Virus record (IMG/VR): IMGVR_UViG_3300047471_000478
Span: 1 to 25,252 of that record
Source of the DNA: a virus
Reading direction: 5' to 3' (one strand)
Length of the DNA: 25,252 nt
Made by a program: the position numbers and the translations under genes. The notes under the pieces are model-generated. The model was not told the DNA's origin. It saw only the letters and a program-made list of their open reading frames with translations, and did not search any database. This document shows, one piece after another, positions 11,659 to 20,056 of this stretch (its first letter is position 1; each line of letters begins with the position of its first letter).

Positions 11659-12729
11659 TTCACCGGTGATTGCCTTTTTGACCGCCGCGTGGGCCGCTGC
11701 CCTGTTACCAACGATATGATACACGGACGTTTGCGGCACACCAGCATCAATGGCCTTTTGGATCAAGTCCGGTGTCACTGTCCCGGTCTTTGCCGCAACC
11801 CGTAAATCCCCCATGATTTCGATCGATGCCTTGAGCTTGTCTTCGAGGCTCATCGGGTTCTGAACGGGCGCATGGGGAGCCGCAGTTTGCCTGAACGGCG
11901 CATTGGCCTCGAGGTCGGCAACCTTCTGCTCGGCCACCTTTTGGATTGGAACATACTTTTCCGGTACCGTTACCTCCTCAGCAACAGGAGTCGGAACCGC
12001 CGCAGCTTCTCCGGCCGCCGCGCGCATCGCCGCCATTCGGGCCATGTGGCGTTCCGCCAGCCGCTGAGCAAGGCTGTTCACGCCTTTGTTGATGACGCCG
12101 CGGGCCTGGCTACCCGCCAGCGCACCGGCAGCGGCGCCAACGGGTCCGCCGACCCTGTGCCCGACAACGCCACCGACCGCAGTCCCGACCGCGTCGGCGA
12201 CCTTGGACATTGCGCCCGGTGCCTTCGTCGGCGCTGTCACATGCTCGAGCGCAGCTTCGCCGAGAGACGTATCGGCAGACCTGACGGCTCCGGGAACGCC
12301 AGGGAGCGCGCCTAGGGCGGCGCCTGCGACAGGATGGTCAGGACTCGCTGCGGCTCCGCCGATTGCCCGTGAGAGTAGCGGGCCCGCGATCGGCGCGAGG
12401 ACCTTGGCCAACCCGCCGGCCGGCAGACCCTGCACGATAGACCCAGCGAGCGGGTCGTTCTTGATCGGGTCTTCGCGTTGCGCCCGAGCGTCGATGGCCG
12501 CGCGGGCATCCGGGGTGGTGATCAGGTCTTGTCGTCCCTGTGCCGTGCGGCGCGGGTCGCGCTTGCTGTAGTCGCTGCGCAAGTCTTCGGGCGCAACCTC
12601 GTCAGGGGCCACCGCTGGCCGCATGCTGCTCGTATCGCGTTGCGCGCGCGCCTGCGGTCCCATGTCTACCTTGGGCGTCCCGGTGTCGCCCTGCAGGAGC
12701 GCAATGACCTGCTTGTCTTCGTCGGTCAT
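11656..12729 (-). CDS. putative internal/ejection-type virion protein (357 aa)
   Basis: ATG 12729 overlaps the previous stop (ATGA). Residues 1-95 are charged and disordered. From about 96 to 205 there are Gly/Ala-rich hydrophobic helices (GLAKVLAPIAGPLLSRAIGG, GTAVGGVVGHRVGGPVGAAA) of the kind seen in phage proteins that line a DNA-ejection channel. The rest is helical with AERHMARMAAMRAAAGEAAA and ends in KKAITGE. Gene order after the large tail/hub gene and beside another coiled-coil protein supports an internal or ejection role, but no specific family is recognised. Confidence 0.65.
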   Translation of the reverse strand: MTDEDKQVIALLQGDTGTPKVDMGPQARAQRDTSSMRPAVAPDEVAPEDLRSDYSKRDPRRTAQGRQDLITTPDARAAIDARAQREDPIKNDPLAGSIVQGLPAGGLAKVLAPIAGPLLSRAIGGAAASPDHPVAGAALGALPGVPGAVRSADTSLGEAALEHVTAPTKAPGAMSKVADAVGTAVGGVVGHRVGGPVGAAAGALAGSQARGVINKGVNSLAQRLAERHMARMAAMRAAAGEAAAVPTPVAEEVTVPEKYVPIQKVAEQKVADLEANAPFRQTAAPHAPVQNPMSLEDKLKASIEIMGDLRVAAKTGTVTPDLIQKAIDAGVPQTSVYHIVGNRAAAHAAVKKAITGE

Positions 12730-14285
12730 CGCAAATCTTCCTGTGAAATGCCGAATTTCTTCATGGTCAAGTCGCGCAATCCCGGACTGACCTTCCCTGA
12801 CCTCAGAAGCTGGATAGCCTGCAGCTTCGGCGTACCCGGCTGCGCGGTAGCCGTGATTTCGGCTGGCGACTTCTGCGGAACGAACGGCGGCGGCTGCGTG
12901 GGAGCGGGAGCGGGAGCGGCGGGCGCGGGCGGCTTGCCGCGCGTCCCGGCGCTGTCCTTTTCGATCTCCGCGGGAGGGACGCCAGCTAGCGCCAGATGCT
13001 CCTTGCGCATGTCCATCATTTCGTGGCGCGTCTCTTCGATCTTCGAGCGCCAAGCGTCCCACGCCTGTTTCGGCGCGACGAACGAAGGAGGATCGGGAAT
13101 CGCGTCCGCGAGCTCCTTTGCGTTCGCCTCTCCCACGCTCTCTTTCTTAGAGGCCGCATAAGCCGAACGAAATCGCGTCATCTGACCATTGAGTCCTGCC
13201 TGCGCCTTGGCGTCGTCCGAGCCTAGGTATTTCATCCACTCGGGCGCGTGCTGCTCACCGTTCGCGGTCTTCCCGGTCACGGAATCGAGAATCTTGATAG
13301 CCCCATTGATATTGGGCAGGTTCGCTACGGCCGCATTGTGCTGGCGCATGTCGGTGCGATTCGGATCGATCGGAAAGTCGGGACCGCCCATGGTGTCGGT
13401 AAGGACCCCGGGCGTCTGCCCCGGCTTGCCCTGTGCCGATCGGAACGTCTCCGAAACCTGCTGTCCCTTGTTCGCGAAATGGCTCTCGACCTTCTTTGCG
13501 GTCGGCGCGACCACCGCGGCCATTTCGGCGTTTCGCTTTTCGCGAAGGGCCTGAATCTCTTTCGAGTTGGTGATTTCGTTGTTGTCCTTACCGAGCGCCG
13601 ACATCCGCGCTGCCGCAAGCTTGATCAATCGGTCGTAGGCCGTCGCCGCTGCCTGCTTGCGATCGGCCAACATCTGCTCGCGCGCTTCGTTCGCATCCTT
13701 GAGGCCCGTGTGCGCTTGGACCACGGAATCCTTGAGCTGCGCAATGTGATCTTCCTGTTGTTTCAGGTCGCGATCGATGATGTCGCCAACGGTATTGATG
13801 TGCGGCGCGGCTTGTCCGAGACTGACCGCGGCTGATTTCTGGGCGGCATCTCCGATGGTGGCCAAACCAAGCCCCAGCCCGCGGAGAACATTCCCCCACG
13901 TGTCGCCATGGTGAAACCATCCACTCGGGTGCGTGTTGTCGAGCACCTTCTGTCGCTGCTCAATACGCGCCTTCGCCGCCGCGATATCGGTGTTCGCCTT
14001 ACCCGTAGCCTCTGCATCAAGCGTCGCCTGATGCGCGGCTTCGTTGTACATGGCCAGGTCATGGCCAGCCTGGACATCGGACTGCTTGTTTTTGAGCTCC
14101 AGCTCCCGTTTTGCCGTCGCTTCCGAATCGGCCAGATTCAGATCGCGATGCGTCTCCACCTCGCGCTGCTCGGGGCTGAGGACAGTCGTTGTCGTTCCGC
14201 CCGACGTTTCGGTCTGCGGTGCTTCGACGCGCTTCTCGTATTCGGGAAGCGGAACGCCGATGTATGTGGGGTCGCCTTCAGCCAT
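12726..14285 (-). CDS. coiled-coil internal virion/ejection-type protein (519 aa)
   Basis: A long, mainly helical protein. Residues 55-120 are a charged coil (SEATAKRELELKNKQSD), followed by a glycine-rich hydrophobic segment (WGNVLRGLGLGLATIGDAAQ) that could insert in membrane, and further coils to about 270. Residues 440-475 are Pro/Ala-rich (PAPAAPAPAPTQPPPFVP). Size, helicity and a single amphipathic patch resemble podovirus ejection proteins, which form a conduit for DNA across the envelope. It starts directly after the TAA of the 275-aa gene and ends ATGA over the next start. The role is inferred from architecture and position. Confidence 0.66.
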   Translation of the reverse strand: MAEGDPTYIGVPLPEYEKRVEAPQTETSGGTTTTVLSPEQREVETHRDLNLADSEATAKRELELKNKQSDVQAGHDLAMYNEAAHQATLDAEATGKANTDIAAAKARIEQRQKVLDNTHPSGWFHHGDTWGNVLRGLGLGLATIGDAAQKSAAVSLGQAAPHINTVGDIIDRDLKQQEDHIAQLKDSVVQAHTGLKDANEAREQMLADRKQAAATAYDRLIKLAAARMSALGKDNNEITNSKEIQALREKRNAEMAAVVAPTAKKVESHFANKGQQVSETFRSAQGKPGQTPGVLTDTMGGPDFPIDPNRTDMRQHNAAVANLPNINGAIKILDSVTGKTANGEQHAPEWMKYLGSDDAKAQAGLNGQMTRFRSAYAASKKESVGEANAKELADAIPDPPSFVAPKQAWDAWRSKIEETRHEMMDMRKEHLALAGVPPAEIEKDSAGTRGKPPAPAAPAPAPTQPPPFVPQKSPAEITATAQPGTPKLQAIQLLRSGKVSPGLRDLTMKKFGISQEDLR

Positions 14286-15113
14286 TTATGCCGCCGCTGC
14301 CGGTCCCGCCGCGCTCGCCGCCGAGCTTCCTGACCCAGAGGCCAAGCCGCCGAAGAACTGCTGATTCGCCGCGCCGTACTTCTGTTGATTCTGCGCATTC
14401 GCCTCGGCGCCGCCCATGAGCGCCTGCAGCGCCTTCTGCTGTTCATCGGTCAGACCGAGATAGAACGCGTTGTTCGCCTGCTGTTGCTGAAGGTTCGCGG
14501 CCTGGTTCGCCTCGGCCTCCTGGACCGTCTGTCCGCGCGTCTGGGTCGCCAGGTCGCCATAGGCTCCGCGCGCCGTGGCCATCTCCTGCGCTCGCAGCGC
14601 GCCCGCGCCCGCCGAATTATTGAGCGCGACCTGTTGCGCGCCATTTAGGCCAGCGCGCTGCGACATGCCGGGGTTTTCGCCCTGCGTGGTAGCGGCCAGC
14701 GCGAGCTGAGACGCCATGCCCTCGTCAGTGCCCTTGCGGTAGAGGTTTTCCGCTGCGCTGGGTGTCTTGCCCTCGGCCGCATCCTTGTCGAGGCCAAGGG
14801 CGAAGTTCTGATTGTTCAGTCCGTTCGGATCGGCGTACTGGGTTTGCGTGTCTGTCGCGGGGGCATGCCGCGCGCCGCCCCAGACCGATCGCCCGGCAGA
14901 CTTCACGTCAGTCAGATTCCCGGTCGGCTGCGGAGCGCTGCCCTCTACGACCCTCGGCGCCGACGTCGGGGTGAAGCCCGATCGCTGGTCACCCAGGCCA
15001 GTCGCGAAATCAGTGGTCGCAACGCCCGCCGGTGACTTGTTCGGGTCGGGTGGCGCCTTCGGGAGAATCTTTCCGATGGTGTCGTCGTAAAGCGTGTCGT
15101 ACCAATGGCCCAT
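14286..15113 (-). CDS. Ala/Gln/Asn-rich internal virion-type protein (275 aa)
   Basis: ATG 15113 forms TAATG with the stop of the 1020-aa gene; the longer open frame to 15242 overlaps that gene and was rejected. The N-terminus WYDTLYDDTIGKILPKAPP is followed by a linker rich in Thr/Pro/Gly. Residues 125-245 are helical and Ala/Gln/Asn-rich (AGALRAQEMATARGAYGDLA, ANLQQQQANNAFYLGLTDEQ). This ARGAYG...FYLGL pattern is commonly seen in phage proteins lying between tail and ejection genes. A low-complexity Ser/Ala/Gly tail ends the protein. Probably an internal virion component. Confidence 0.68.
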   Translation of the reverse strand: MGHWYDTLYDDTIGKILPKAPPDPNKSPAGVATTDFATGLGDQRSGFTPTSAPRVVEGSAPQPTGNLTDVKSAGRSVWGGARHAPATDTQTQYADPNGLNNQNFALGLDKDAAEGKTPSAAENLYRKGTDEGMASQLALAATTQGENPGMSQRAGLNGAQQVALNNSAGAGALRAQEMATARGAYGDLATQTRGQTVQEAEANQAANLQQQQANNAFYLGLTDEQQKALQALMGGAEANAQNQQKYGAANQQFFGGLASGSGSSAASAAGPAAAA

Positions 15114-18100
15114 TACGTCCACCTTTCCGCGGTCGTAAGCTTCTGTGGCCCGCGCTTGATGCCGACGACGGCCGCCCATTGCTCGAGACGAAACGTTGTG
15201 TTCCCCGACGGCAACGTGAGTTGCAAGCGGAACGCGGTGCACTTCTGGTTACGCGGCGCGAACTCGGCGCGCACCGTTGACGCGACGTCGGTAATCGGGG
15301 CCGACGGTGAGCCGTGCTCACTAACGGGCGAGATGGCCCCCGTTTCGTCGAAGTTCCAGAGGACCGTCATGGTTGGCGTGATACTACCACCGCCGGAAAT
15401 GGTTGCGCCAAGCGCGCGCGCGCGCCGCAAGCGAAATCGACCTTGCGGGCCGGCGGATTGAATCCAGGCAGAACCAATTGACGGTACGAATGCTACTCCG
15501 CCATCGTCAACGGAAGTCGAGTCGCCCTCAAATGACATCGTTCCGGCGTTCGTGTAACGGATTTCGATGCCGTTGGCAGACATTCGGGAGATGGCAAAGC
15601 CGGTGCTACTGACCCCCGTCCCGGCTCCCTTGTCCACGTACCAGATTTTCTGCTGCCGGTAGTAGACCAGGGTGATCATCTGACCACCGAACGACGTCAT
15701 GCCGATGAATCGCACCTCGTTCGTCTTCGACGAGAAAACGCCGCTCAAAATCGGATACTGGAACCCGCCGAGGTCAGGCTGGTTGAGAAATACGTCTACG
15801 CCCGCACCCACGAAGTCGATTTGACCGCTTCGGTCAACACGCTGGAACCCGCGAGCGCTCACAAAGAAGGCTTCGGCGCCCGTGGACACTACCGGAGTGC
15901 CGACCAGAGAGCCGACATCGGAATCGATGCGCGTAACCGTGATGGACGAGCCGCCGCCGAGGTTGTCGGGTCCGTCGCCCGCCACGGCGTACACCGCGCC
16001 TAGCTTGTGCACCATGAGCTTGTCATCGAGCGCATAGAGCGCCGTCGGAGCGCCCTTCTCGTCGGCCAGCGGGATCACCCAGGGAGTGACGCCCGTAAAC
16101 TCGGGCTGCAGCCCCCTTTGGAGAGGCTTCGACATCCACAGATTAGGGAAGTCGCGCTCGATGCCCCAGAAGCGGTTTCCGAAGATGGCCGTATGGGAGA
16201 AAGCCGGCGTGATAGTCGCGGGCACCTCGCCAAAGTAGAAATCGCCGGTAGCAAGCGTCACGTCGGAGACCTGGTCCAGGAACGTGAACGACGTCAGGGC
16301 CGACGCCTTGCCGGTGCGCGCGTTCACCAGCTGGAACACGCTCCCGTTGGCCTTGGTGCGGTAAATCTTGACGGTGACAATGCGGTTCAGGAGCTCTAGG
16401 CCCGAGATGACCACCGCGACCGAAATCTGATTCTGGCCACCGGTCAGGACCGTGACCGTCGGCGTGCTCGGCGGACTGCGCCAAACGTCGCCATTTTCGT
16501 TGGGCACCTCGACTACGACTTGATGCCCATAGGTTGACGTCACGGTCAAGGCTCCGCCAACGCCAGGAGTCGTAACCGGCTTGATCGGAATCGCCGAAAG
16601 CCCATGGCCCACGAGCTGCGCTCCGGCACAGGTCAGGAGCTGCCCAGCCGGCAGAAACGATGCCGAATTCGTCGAGATACCTACGCCTAGGTTCTGCGTG
16701 TTGAAGTCGAACGTGTTCAGGTACGTGACCGTCCAGCGGTCAATCGCGAACTGACTCGCATCCGCGCCGGCCGCCACGCCATAACGACCCTTTCGCAGCA
16801 GGCCGCACGTATAGATTCCGGCGCCCTGCACGTGCACCAGATGGCCCGGGGTGACCGCGCCGGCTGCTGGGCCTGCCTGGAGAGGCAGCAAGCGCGCCTG
16901 CGGCTCAGGGAACGCATTGACGCCAACGTTGGAGCCGGTGGCGAATGGTATCGCCATCTCGAAGTAAGAATCCTGCGGGTCGGTTACCGCATTGGCGTGG
17001 ATGCCGGCCAGGAAATGCATGGCGTCAGTGCCGGCGTCTCTCCAGGCCACGCTATCGATCGAATACGGGCCCGTGGCGACCAGCTGCATGCGTGCCCCGA
17101 CCACGCCAGCAACCTTTTTGACCGAGGCCAGCGCGCCACCGCCACCGGAATAAACAATCATCCAGTCGGTGCTGGAATAGGCGCAGCCCGTGACCTGATT
17201 CGACGAAACCGGGTCGGCCATCTCTGCGGTTAGGAAGGCCCCCGCCGAGCTCACCCGGACGACCGTGGTTTGCGGGAGCGTGCTTGAAAATGCGATGAAC
17301 CTGACGCCGCTATTGGTCGGGTCAGGCATCAGAGACAGCGCCACATCAGGGTTGAAGCCGGCCGGGGCCGTGAACACGGTATTGGCGCCAGACGTCGCAT
17401 CGAACTCGATGAACTTGCAATCGGGAACGTTCGACCTATAGACGACAGTGACAGTCGCGCCGCCGTAGTAGTAGGCGTCCATGAAATGGATGGCATTGAC
17501 CGTCCCGGGCTGTGTCGCGCTGTGAACCACGAGAGCACCCGTGGTTCCGTCCCAGCCGTGGACGTTGACGACGTTCGTGGACGTCTCGACGTAGATCAAC
17601 CACAGGCGATTCCCGGCAGTGATGCAGCGCGGACGGATGCCCGTCGCCGATACCAAGCCAGTCGGGAACGTGGCCGAATTCGGGAACGTCGTCCCGTCCG
17701 CCTTGTTCTGAATCCGGTAGAACAGACCGAGGCTAGCGCCCACGGTCCCCGCCCAAGCGGTCAGCGAATACACCGACCCTTCGCAGTAGTCCACCTGGAC
17801 GGGCGCATCGACGGCAGCCACCGGCGAGCGCGACCAGACCATCGGCGTTGTCTGGCCGCATGACGTCGCGTCCATGCGTTGCCAGCGGCTCGAGGTGGCG
17901 CCTGACTGATAGAGCAGCGCGGCCGGCGACACGCCGACTTCGTTGGTCATCGCGATACGGCCGCCGTTAGGCAAGCCGATTTCGCGCACCGGGAATGAAG
18001 GGATGTCATCGATCGCGTTGTGGGTGTTGCCGTTGCGCGCGCGCCATTCGTTGTCGCGCTCCTGGCGAACATTCTCCAGCTTGATGAACGAGCCCGGAGC

Positions 18101-18175
18101 CACTGCGAGCGGGGATTTCTTCGTCTCGATGCCGCCGGTCAGCGGCCACGAGATGGGAGACCATTCGACGCCCAT
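15113..18175 (-). CDS. large tail/hub or stabilisation protein (1020 aa)
   Basis: The largest gene in the window. Its start PISWPLTGGIETKKSPLAVA and KLENVRQERDNEWRARNG follow the pattern of phage tail-hub or DNA-stabilisation proteins, which begin with a GG-x-T-K and a LxN element near residues 15-40. The rest is almost all beta strand with many short Gly/Ser/Thr repeats, consistent with beta-propeller and beta-sandwich units; no catalytic motif is seen. It sits directly after the adaptor and the 120-aa spike-like gene, where P22-type tail accessory proteins lie. The assignment to a precise hub protein is uncertain; virion role is likely. Confidence 0.74.
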   Translation of the reverse strand: MGVEWSPISWPLTGGIETKKSPLAVAPGSFIKLENVRQERDNEWRARNGNTHNAIDDIPSFPVREIGLPNGGRIAMTNEVGVSPAALLYQSGATSSRWQRMDATSCGQTTPMVWSRSPVAAVDAPVQVDYCEGSVYSLTAWAGTVGASLGLFYRIQNKADGTTFPNSATFPTGLVSATGIRPRCITAGNRLWLIYVETSTNVVNVHGWDGTTGALVVHSATQPGTVNAIHFMDAYYYGGATVTVVYRSNVPDCKFIEFDATSGANTVFTAPAGFNPDVALSLMPDPTNSGVRFIAFSSTLPQTTVVRVSSAGAFLTAEMADPVSSNQVTGCAYSSTDWMIVYSGGGGALASVKKVAGVVGARMQLVATGPYSIDSVAWRDAGTDAMHFLAGIHANAVTDPQDSYFEMAIPFATGSNVGVNAFPEPQARLLPLQAGPAAGAVTPGHLVHVQGAGIYTCGLLRKGRYGVAAGADASQFAIDRWTVTYLNTFDFNTQNLGVGISTNSASFLPAGQLLTCAGAQLVGHGLSAIPIKPVTTPGVGGALTVTSTYGHQVVVEVPNENGDVWRSPPSTPTVTVLTGGQNQISVAVVISGLELLNRIVTVKIYRTKANGSVFQLVNARTGKASALTSFTFLDQVSDVTLATGDFYFGEVPATITPAFSHTAIFGNRFWGIERDFPNLWMSKPLQRGLQPEFTGVTPWVIPLADEKGAPTALYALDDKLMVHKLGAVYAVAGDGPDNLGGGSSITVTRIDSDVGSLVGTPVVSTGAEAFFVSARGFQRVDRSGQIDFVGAGVDVFLNQPDLGGFQYPILSGVFSSKTNEVRFIGMTSFGGQMITLVYYRQQKIWYVDKGAGTGVSSTGFAISRMSANGIEIRYTNAGTMSFEGDSTSVDDGGVAFVPSIGSAWIQSAGPQGRFRLRRARALGATISGGGSITPTMTVLWNFDETGAISPVSEHGSPSAPITDVASTVRAEFAPRNQKCTAFRLQLTLPSGNTTFRLEQWAAVVGIKRGPQKLTTAERWT

Positions 18176-18537
18176 TAGAATGACCCCTTGCGCCAGCGCC
18201 CCGGCTTCCCGCCAAGCGAAAGCGGCTGAATCGTCGCCGCGTCATCGTCGGCGAGCGTTGACGTCGCATCCCAGACGTAGACGCCTTCGCCACCGTCGAG
18301 CGGTCCCGTACGGCCCGCGACGATGCAGGCACGCGGACCGAGTTGGCCGGCGTAGTCGCCGACCTGGTTGCGCAAGGAGCGATGGTCCTGGACTGTGATC
18401 GCCTTGAGCGCAGGAACGGTATCAGGTGTGCGCATTCCAAGGAGCGACCGAATATTGTCATAGAAATTGGCGAGAAGACCCAGCAAGGAATCCGGGTCAC
18501 CGGTCGCGCCCCTGTTTGGCTTTTGGAGCTGCGCCAT
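18175..18537 (-). CDS. stand-alone tail-spike N-terminal-like module (120 aa)
   Basis: 120 residues ending with a pattern typical of the N-terminal region of tail spikes and fibres: AGRTGPLDGGEGVYVWDATS (75-93), then DDDAATIQPLSLGGKPGRW. In known proteins this is followed by a polysaccharide-cleaving beta-helix; here the protein stops directly after GRWRKGSF. Residues 1-60 are helical and may bind the adaptor or hub. TGATG and TAATG junctions tie it to both neighbours. It may dock a spike encoded elsewhere or be what is left of one. Confidence 0.68.
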   Translation of the reverse strand: MAQLQKPNRGATGDPDSLLGLLANFYDNIRSLLGMRTPDTVPALKAITVQDHRSLRNQVGDYAGQLGPRACIVAGRTGPLDGGEGVYVWDATSTLADDDAATIQPLSLGGKPGRWRKGSF

Positions 18538-19226
18538 CAGAACGTCGGCCAGTTGGTGCGTGAACGCCGCGAGCCGCGGACGTCTTCGACCTGGTCAGGG
18601 TCGGCGCTGCGCTGGTCGGAGGCCCACCGCATGACCTTGCCGCGTTCGCCCTTTTTGCCGTCGCCATTCGGGTCGAAGAGAGCCAGGAAGGTCGCCGCCT
18701 GCTCGTCGCTCTCTTCCTTGCCGAGAGCCTTGATCGTGGCATGGAGAATCACGTACTCCGCGAACTGGTCGAGCTCCAGGTCCAGTACCGAACCGTCGGC
18801 AGCAAGGCGCGGAGACTGCGGGATATAGATTAGGTCGTAGGCCGCTACGCTGTTCAGGAACGGCTCGATATAGAGATTGGCGTCCTGTAGGCGGTATGAC
18901 TGCTCGGCCTGCATCGAGCCGGAGCGCATGCCGAGCTTATTCAGGATTTTCTGATTCGTAGTCCCCGGGTCGCGACGCACATAGCGGACTTCACGAAAGT
19001 CGGTGACAACGGACGAAAGGACGATGAAGTTCGTAGCCGTCGAAGTGATGTTGAACGCGAAAACCTTGTTGCGAAAATCCTTGTTGACTGACGTCACGTC
19101 GGCCCAGAGTGCGTCAATTCCATCGTTCACCAAGTCGTTGAACTCGGCATCGGTCAGGAACTGAGTGTTCGTCATGTCCGCCAAAACGCGGGCACGAGCG
19201 CGCAGCTGGGCCAACGTGGCCGCCAT
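18537..19226 (-). CDS. head-tail adaptor / tail accessory protein, P22 gp4-like by position
   Basis: 229 residues. The N-terminus ATLAQLRARARVLADMTNTQ plus FNDLVNDGIDALWADV is the helical pair seen in podovirus adaptors, followed by a beta region (FNITSTATNFIVLSS) and the helical LDLELDQFAEYVILHATIKA. The C-terminal 50 residues are charged and likely flexible. Gene order (after capsid and decoration, before the hub protein) matches the ring that joins portal and tail. It starts right after the preceding stop and ends TGATG over the next start. Confidence 0.75.
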   Translation of the reverse strand: MAATLAQLRARARVLADMTNTQFLTDAEFNDLVNDGIDALWADVTSVNKDFRNKVFAFNITSTATNFIVLSSVVTDFREVRYVRRDPGTTNQKILNKLGMRSGSMQAEQSYRLQDANLYIEPFLNSVAAYDLIYIPQSPRLAADGSVLDLELDQFAEYVILHATIKALGKEESDEQAATFLALFDPNGDGKKGERGKVMRWASDQRSADPDQVEDVRGSRRSRTNWPTF

Positions 19227-19601
19227 TTACTTCCCCTTGCTCTGCTTCTTCACGCAGGCAGCGACGTAATCGGAAAGCGCCGACTTGAACGCCTCCCGCT
19301 TGTCGTCCGGCACGCCGACGATGCCGGCCAACTCCGACGCGGCGTCATCTTCCACCGCGTCGTAGCTGCCCATCTCCGGCCCTTCCCCTTCGTCGCCGAT
19401 GTCCGATGGTCCCTCGGAGTCGCCGGTGTCGCTGGGCTCGGATTTGCCGCTGTCACCGGTGGCCATGTCGGCCGACCCAGTCTCATCCTCGGTGTCGGGG
19501 TTGACCGGATCAGCCGCGTCCATGAACCCCGGCTTTTTCTTGCCACCGCCGCTGCCGCTCATCTTGAGCGCAACGGCGCTGGACATTCCGCCGTAGCCCA
19601 C
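19227..19601 (-). CDS. acidic low-complexity protein (124 aa)
   Basis: After a basic glycine-rich N-terminus (MSGSGGGKKKPGF), residues 28-90 are dominated by Asp, Glu, Ser and Gly (DTGDSEGPSDIGDEGEGP). The C-terminal 40 residues form a helix ending CVKKQSKGK. Strongly acidic disordered linkers occur in phage assembly factors, but no family is recognised. It lies between the possible decoration gene and the adaptor, with two bases to the former and a directly abutting start codon for the latter. Confidence 0.68.
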   Translation of the reverse strand: MGYGGMSSAVALKMSGSGGGKKKPGFMDAADPVNPDTEDETGSADMATGDSGKSEPSDTGDSEGPSDIGDEGEGPEMGSYDAVEDDAASELAGIVGVPDDKREAFKSALSDYVAACVKKQSKGK

Positions 19602-19603
19602 GA

Positions 19604-20053
19604 TTACACCCCCGTCTCGGCGTCGATTTCGACGAGGAATGAGACACCGCTCGGAACCTCGGCATCGGCATAGGACGTCTGGATGAACTGGAGTTCGATC
19701 GTGCCGTCCTTATTCGAGGTGCCGTTGACGTTCGCGGTGTCGATGTCGTTGCGACGCCAGAACCACTGAAGGCCGGTGGTATTGGCGCCATAGTTCGCGG
19801 TGTCGGGACCGAGAATGGTCACGTCCGCGCCTCGCAGGTTGCGAAACAGCGACGGCAACCGGAACGTGTACCGCCCGGTTGTCGCCGCCGTCTTCACGGC
19901 CTGGTCCATGCCCGTGAATTCGCTCTTGTCCTGGCTCGAGATGGCCCCAGCGCCGCCGATGGTGACCAGCGCGCCGAAGCGAATGACCCCCTTACGCTTG
20001 GACCATCCCAACTCGGGAAGGGCCGCCTGACGATTGCCGAATTGGAACGCCAT
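19604..20053 (-). CDS. possible capsid decoration/head protein (149 aa)
   Basis: A beta-rich protein with KRKGVIRFGALVTIGGAGAI, LFRNLRGADVTILGPDTANY and SGVSFLVEIDAE segments and no catalytic motif. It lies three bases downstream of the major capsid gene, the usual place for a head decoration or head-completion protein. The amino-acid pattern alone does not prove this, and a minor tail component remains possible. Confidence 0.68.
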   Translation of the reverse strand: MAFQFGNRQAALPELGWSKRKGVIRFGALVTIGGAGAISSQDKSEFTGMDQAVKTAATTGRYTFRLPSLFRNLRGADVTILGPDTANYGANTTGLQWFWRRNDIDTANVNGTSNKDGTIELQFIQTSYADAEVPSGVSFLVEIDAETGV

Positions 20054-20056
20054 GGC

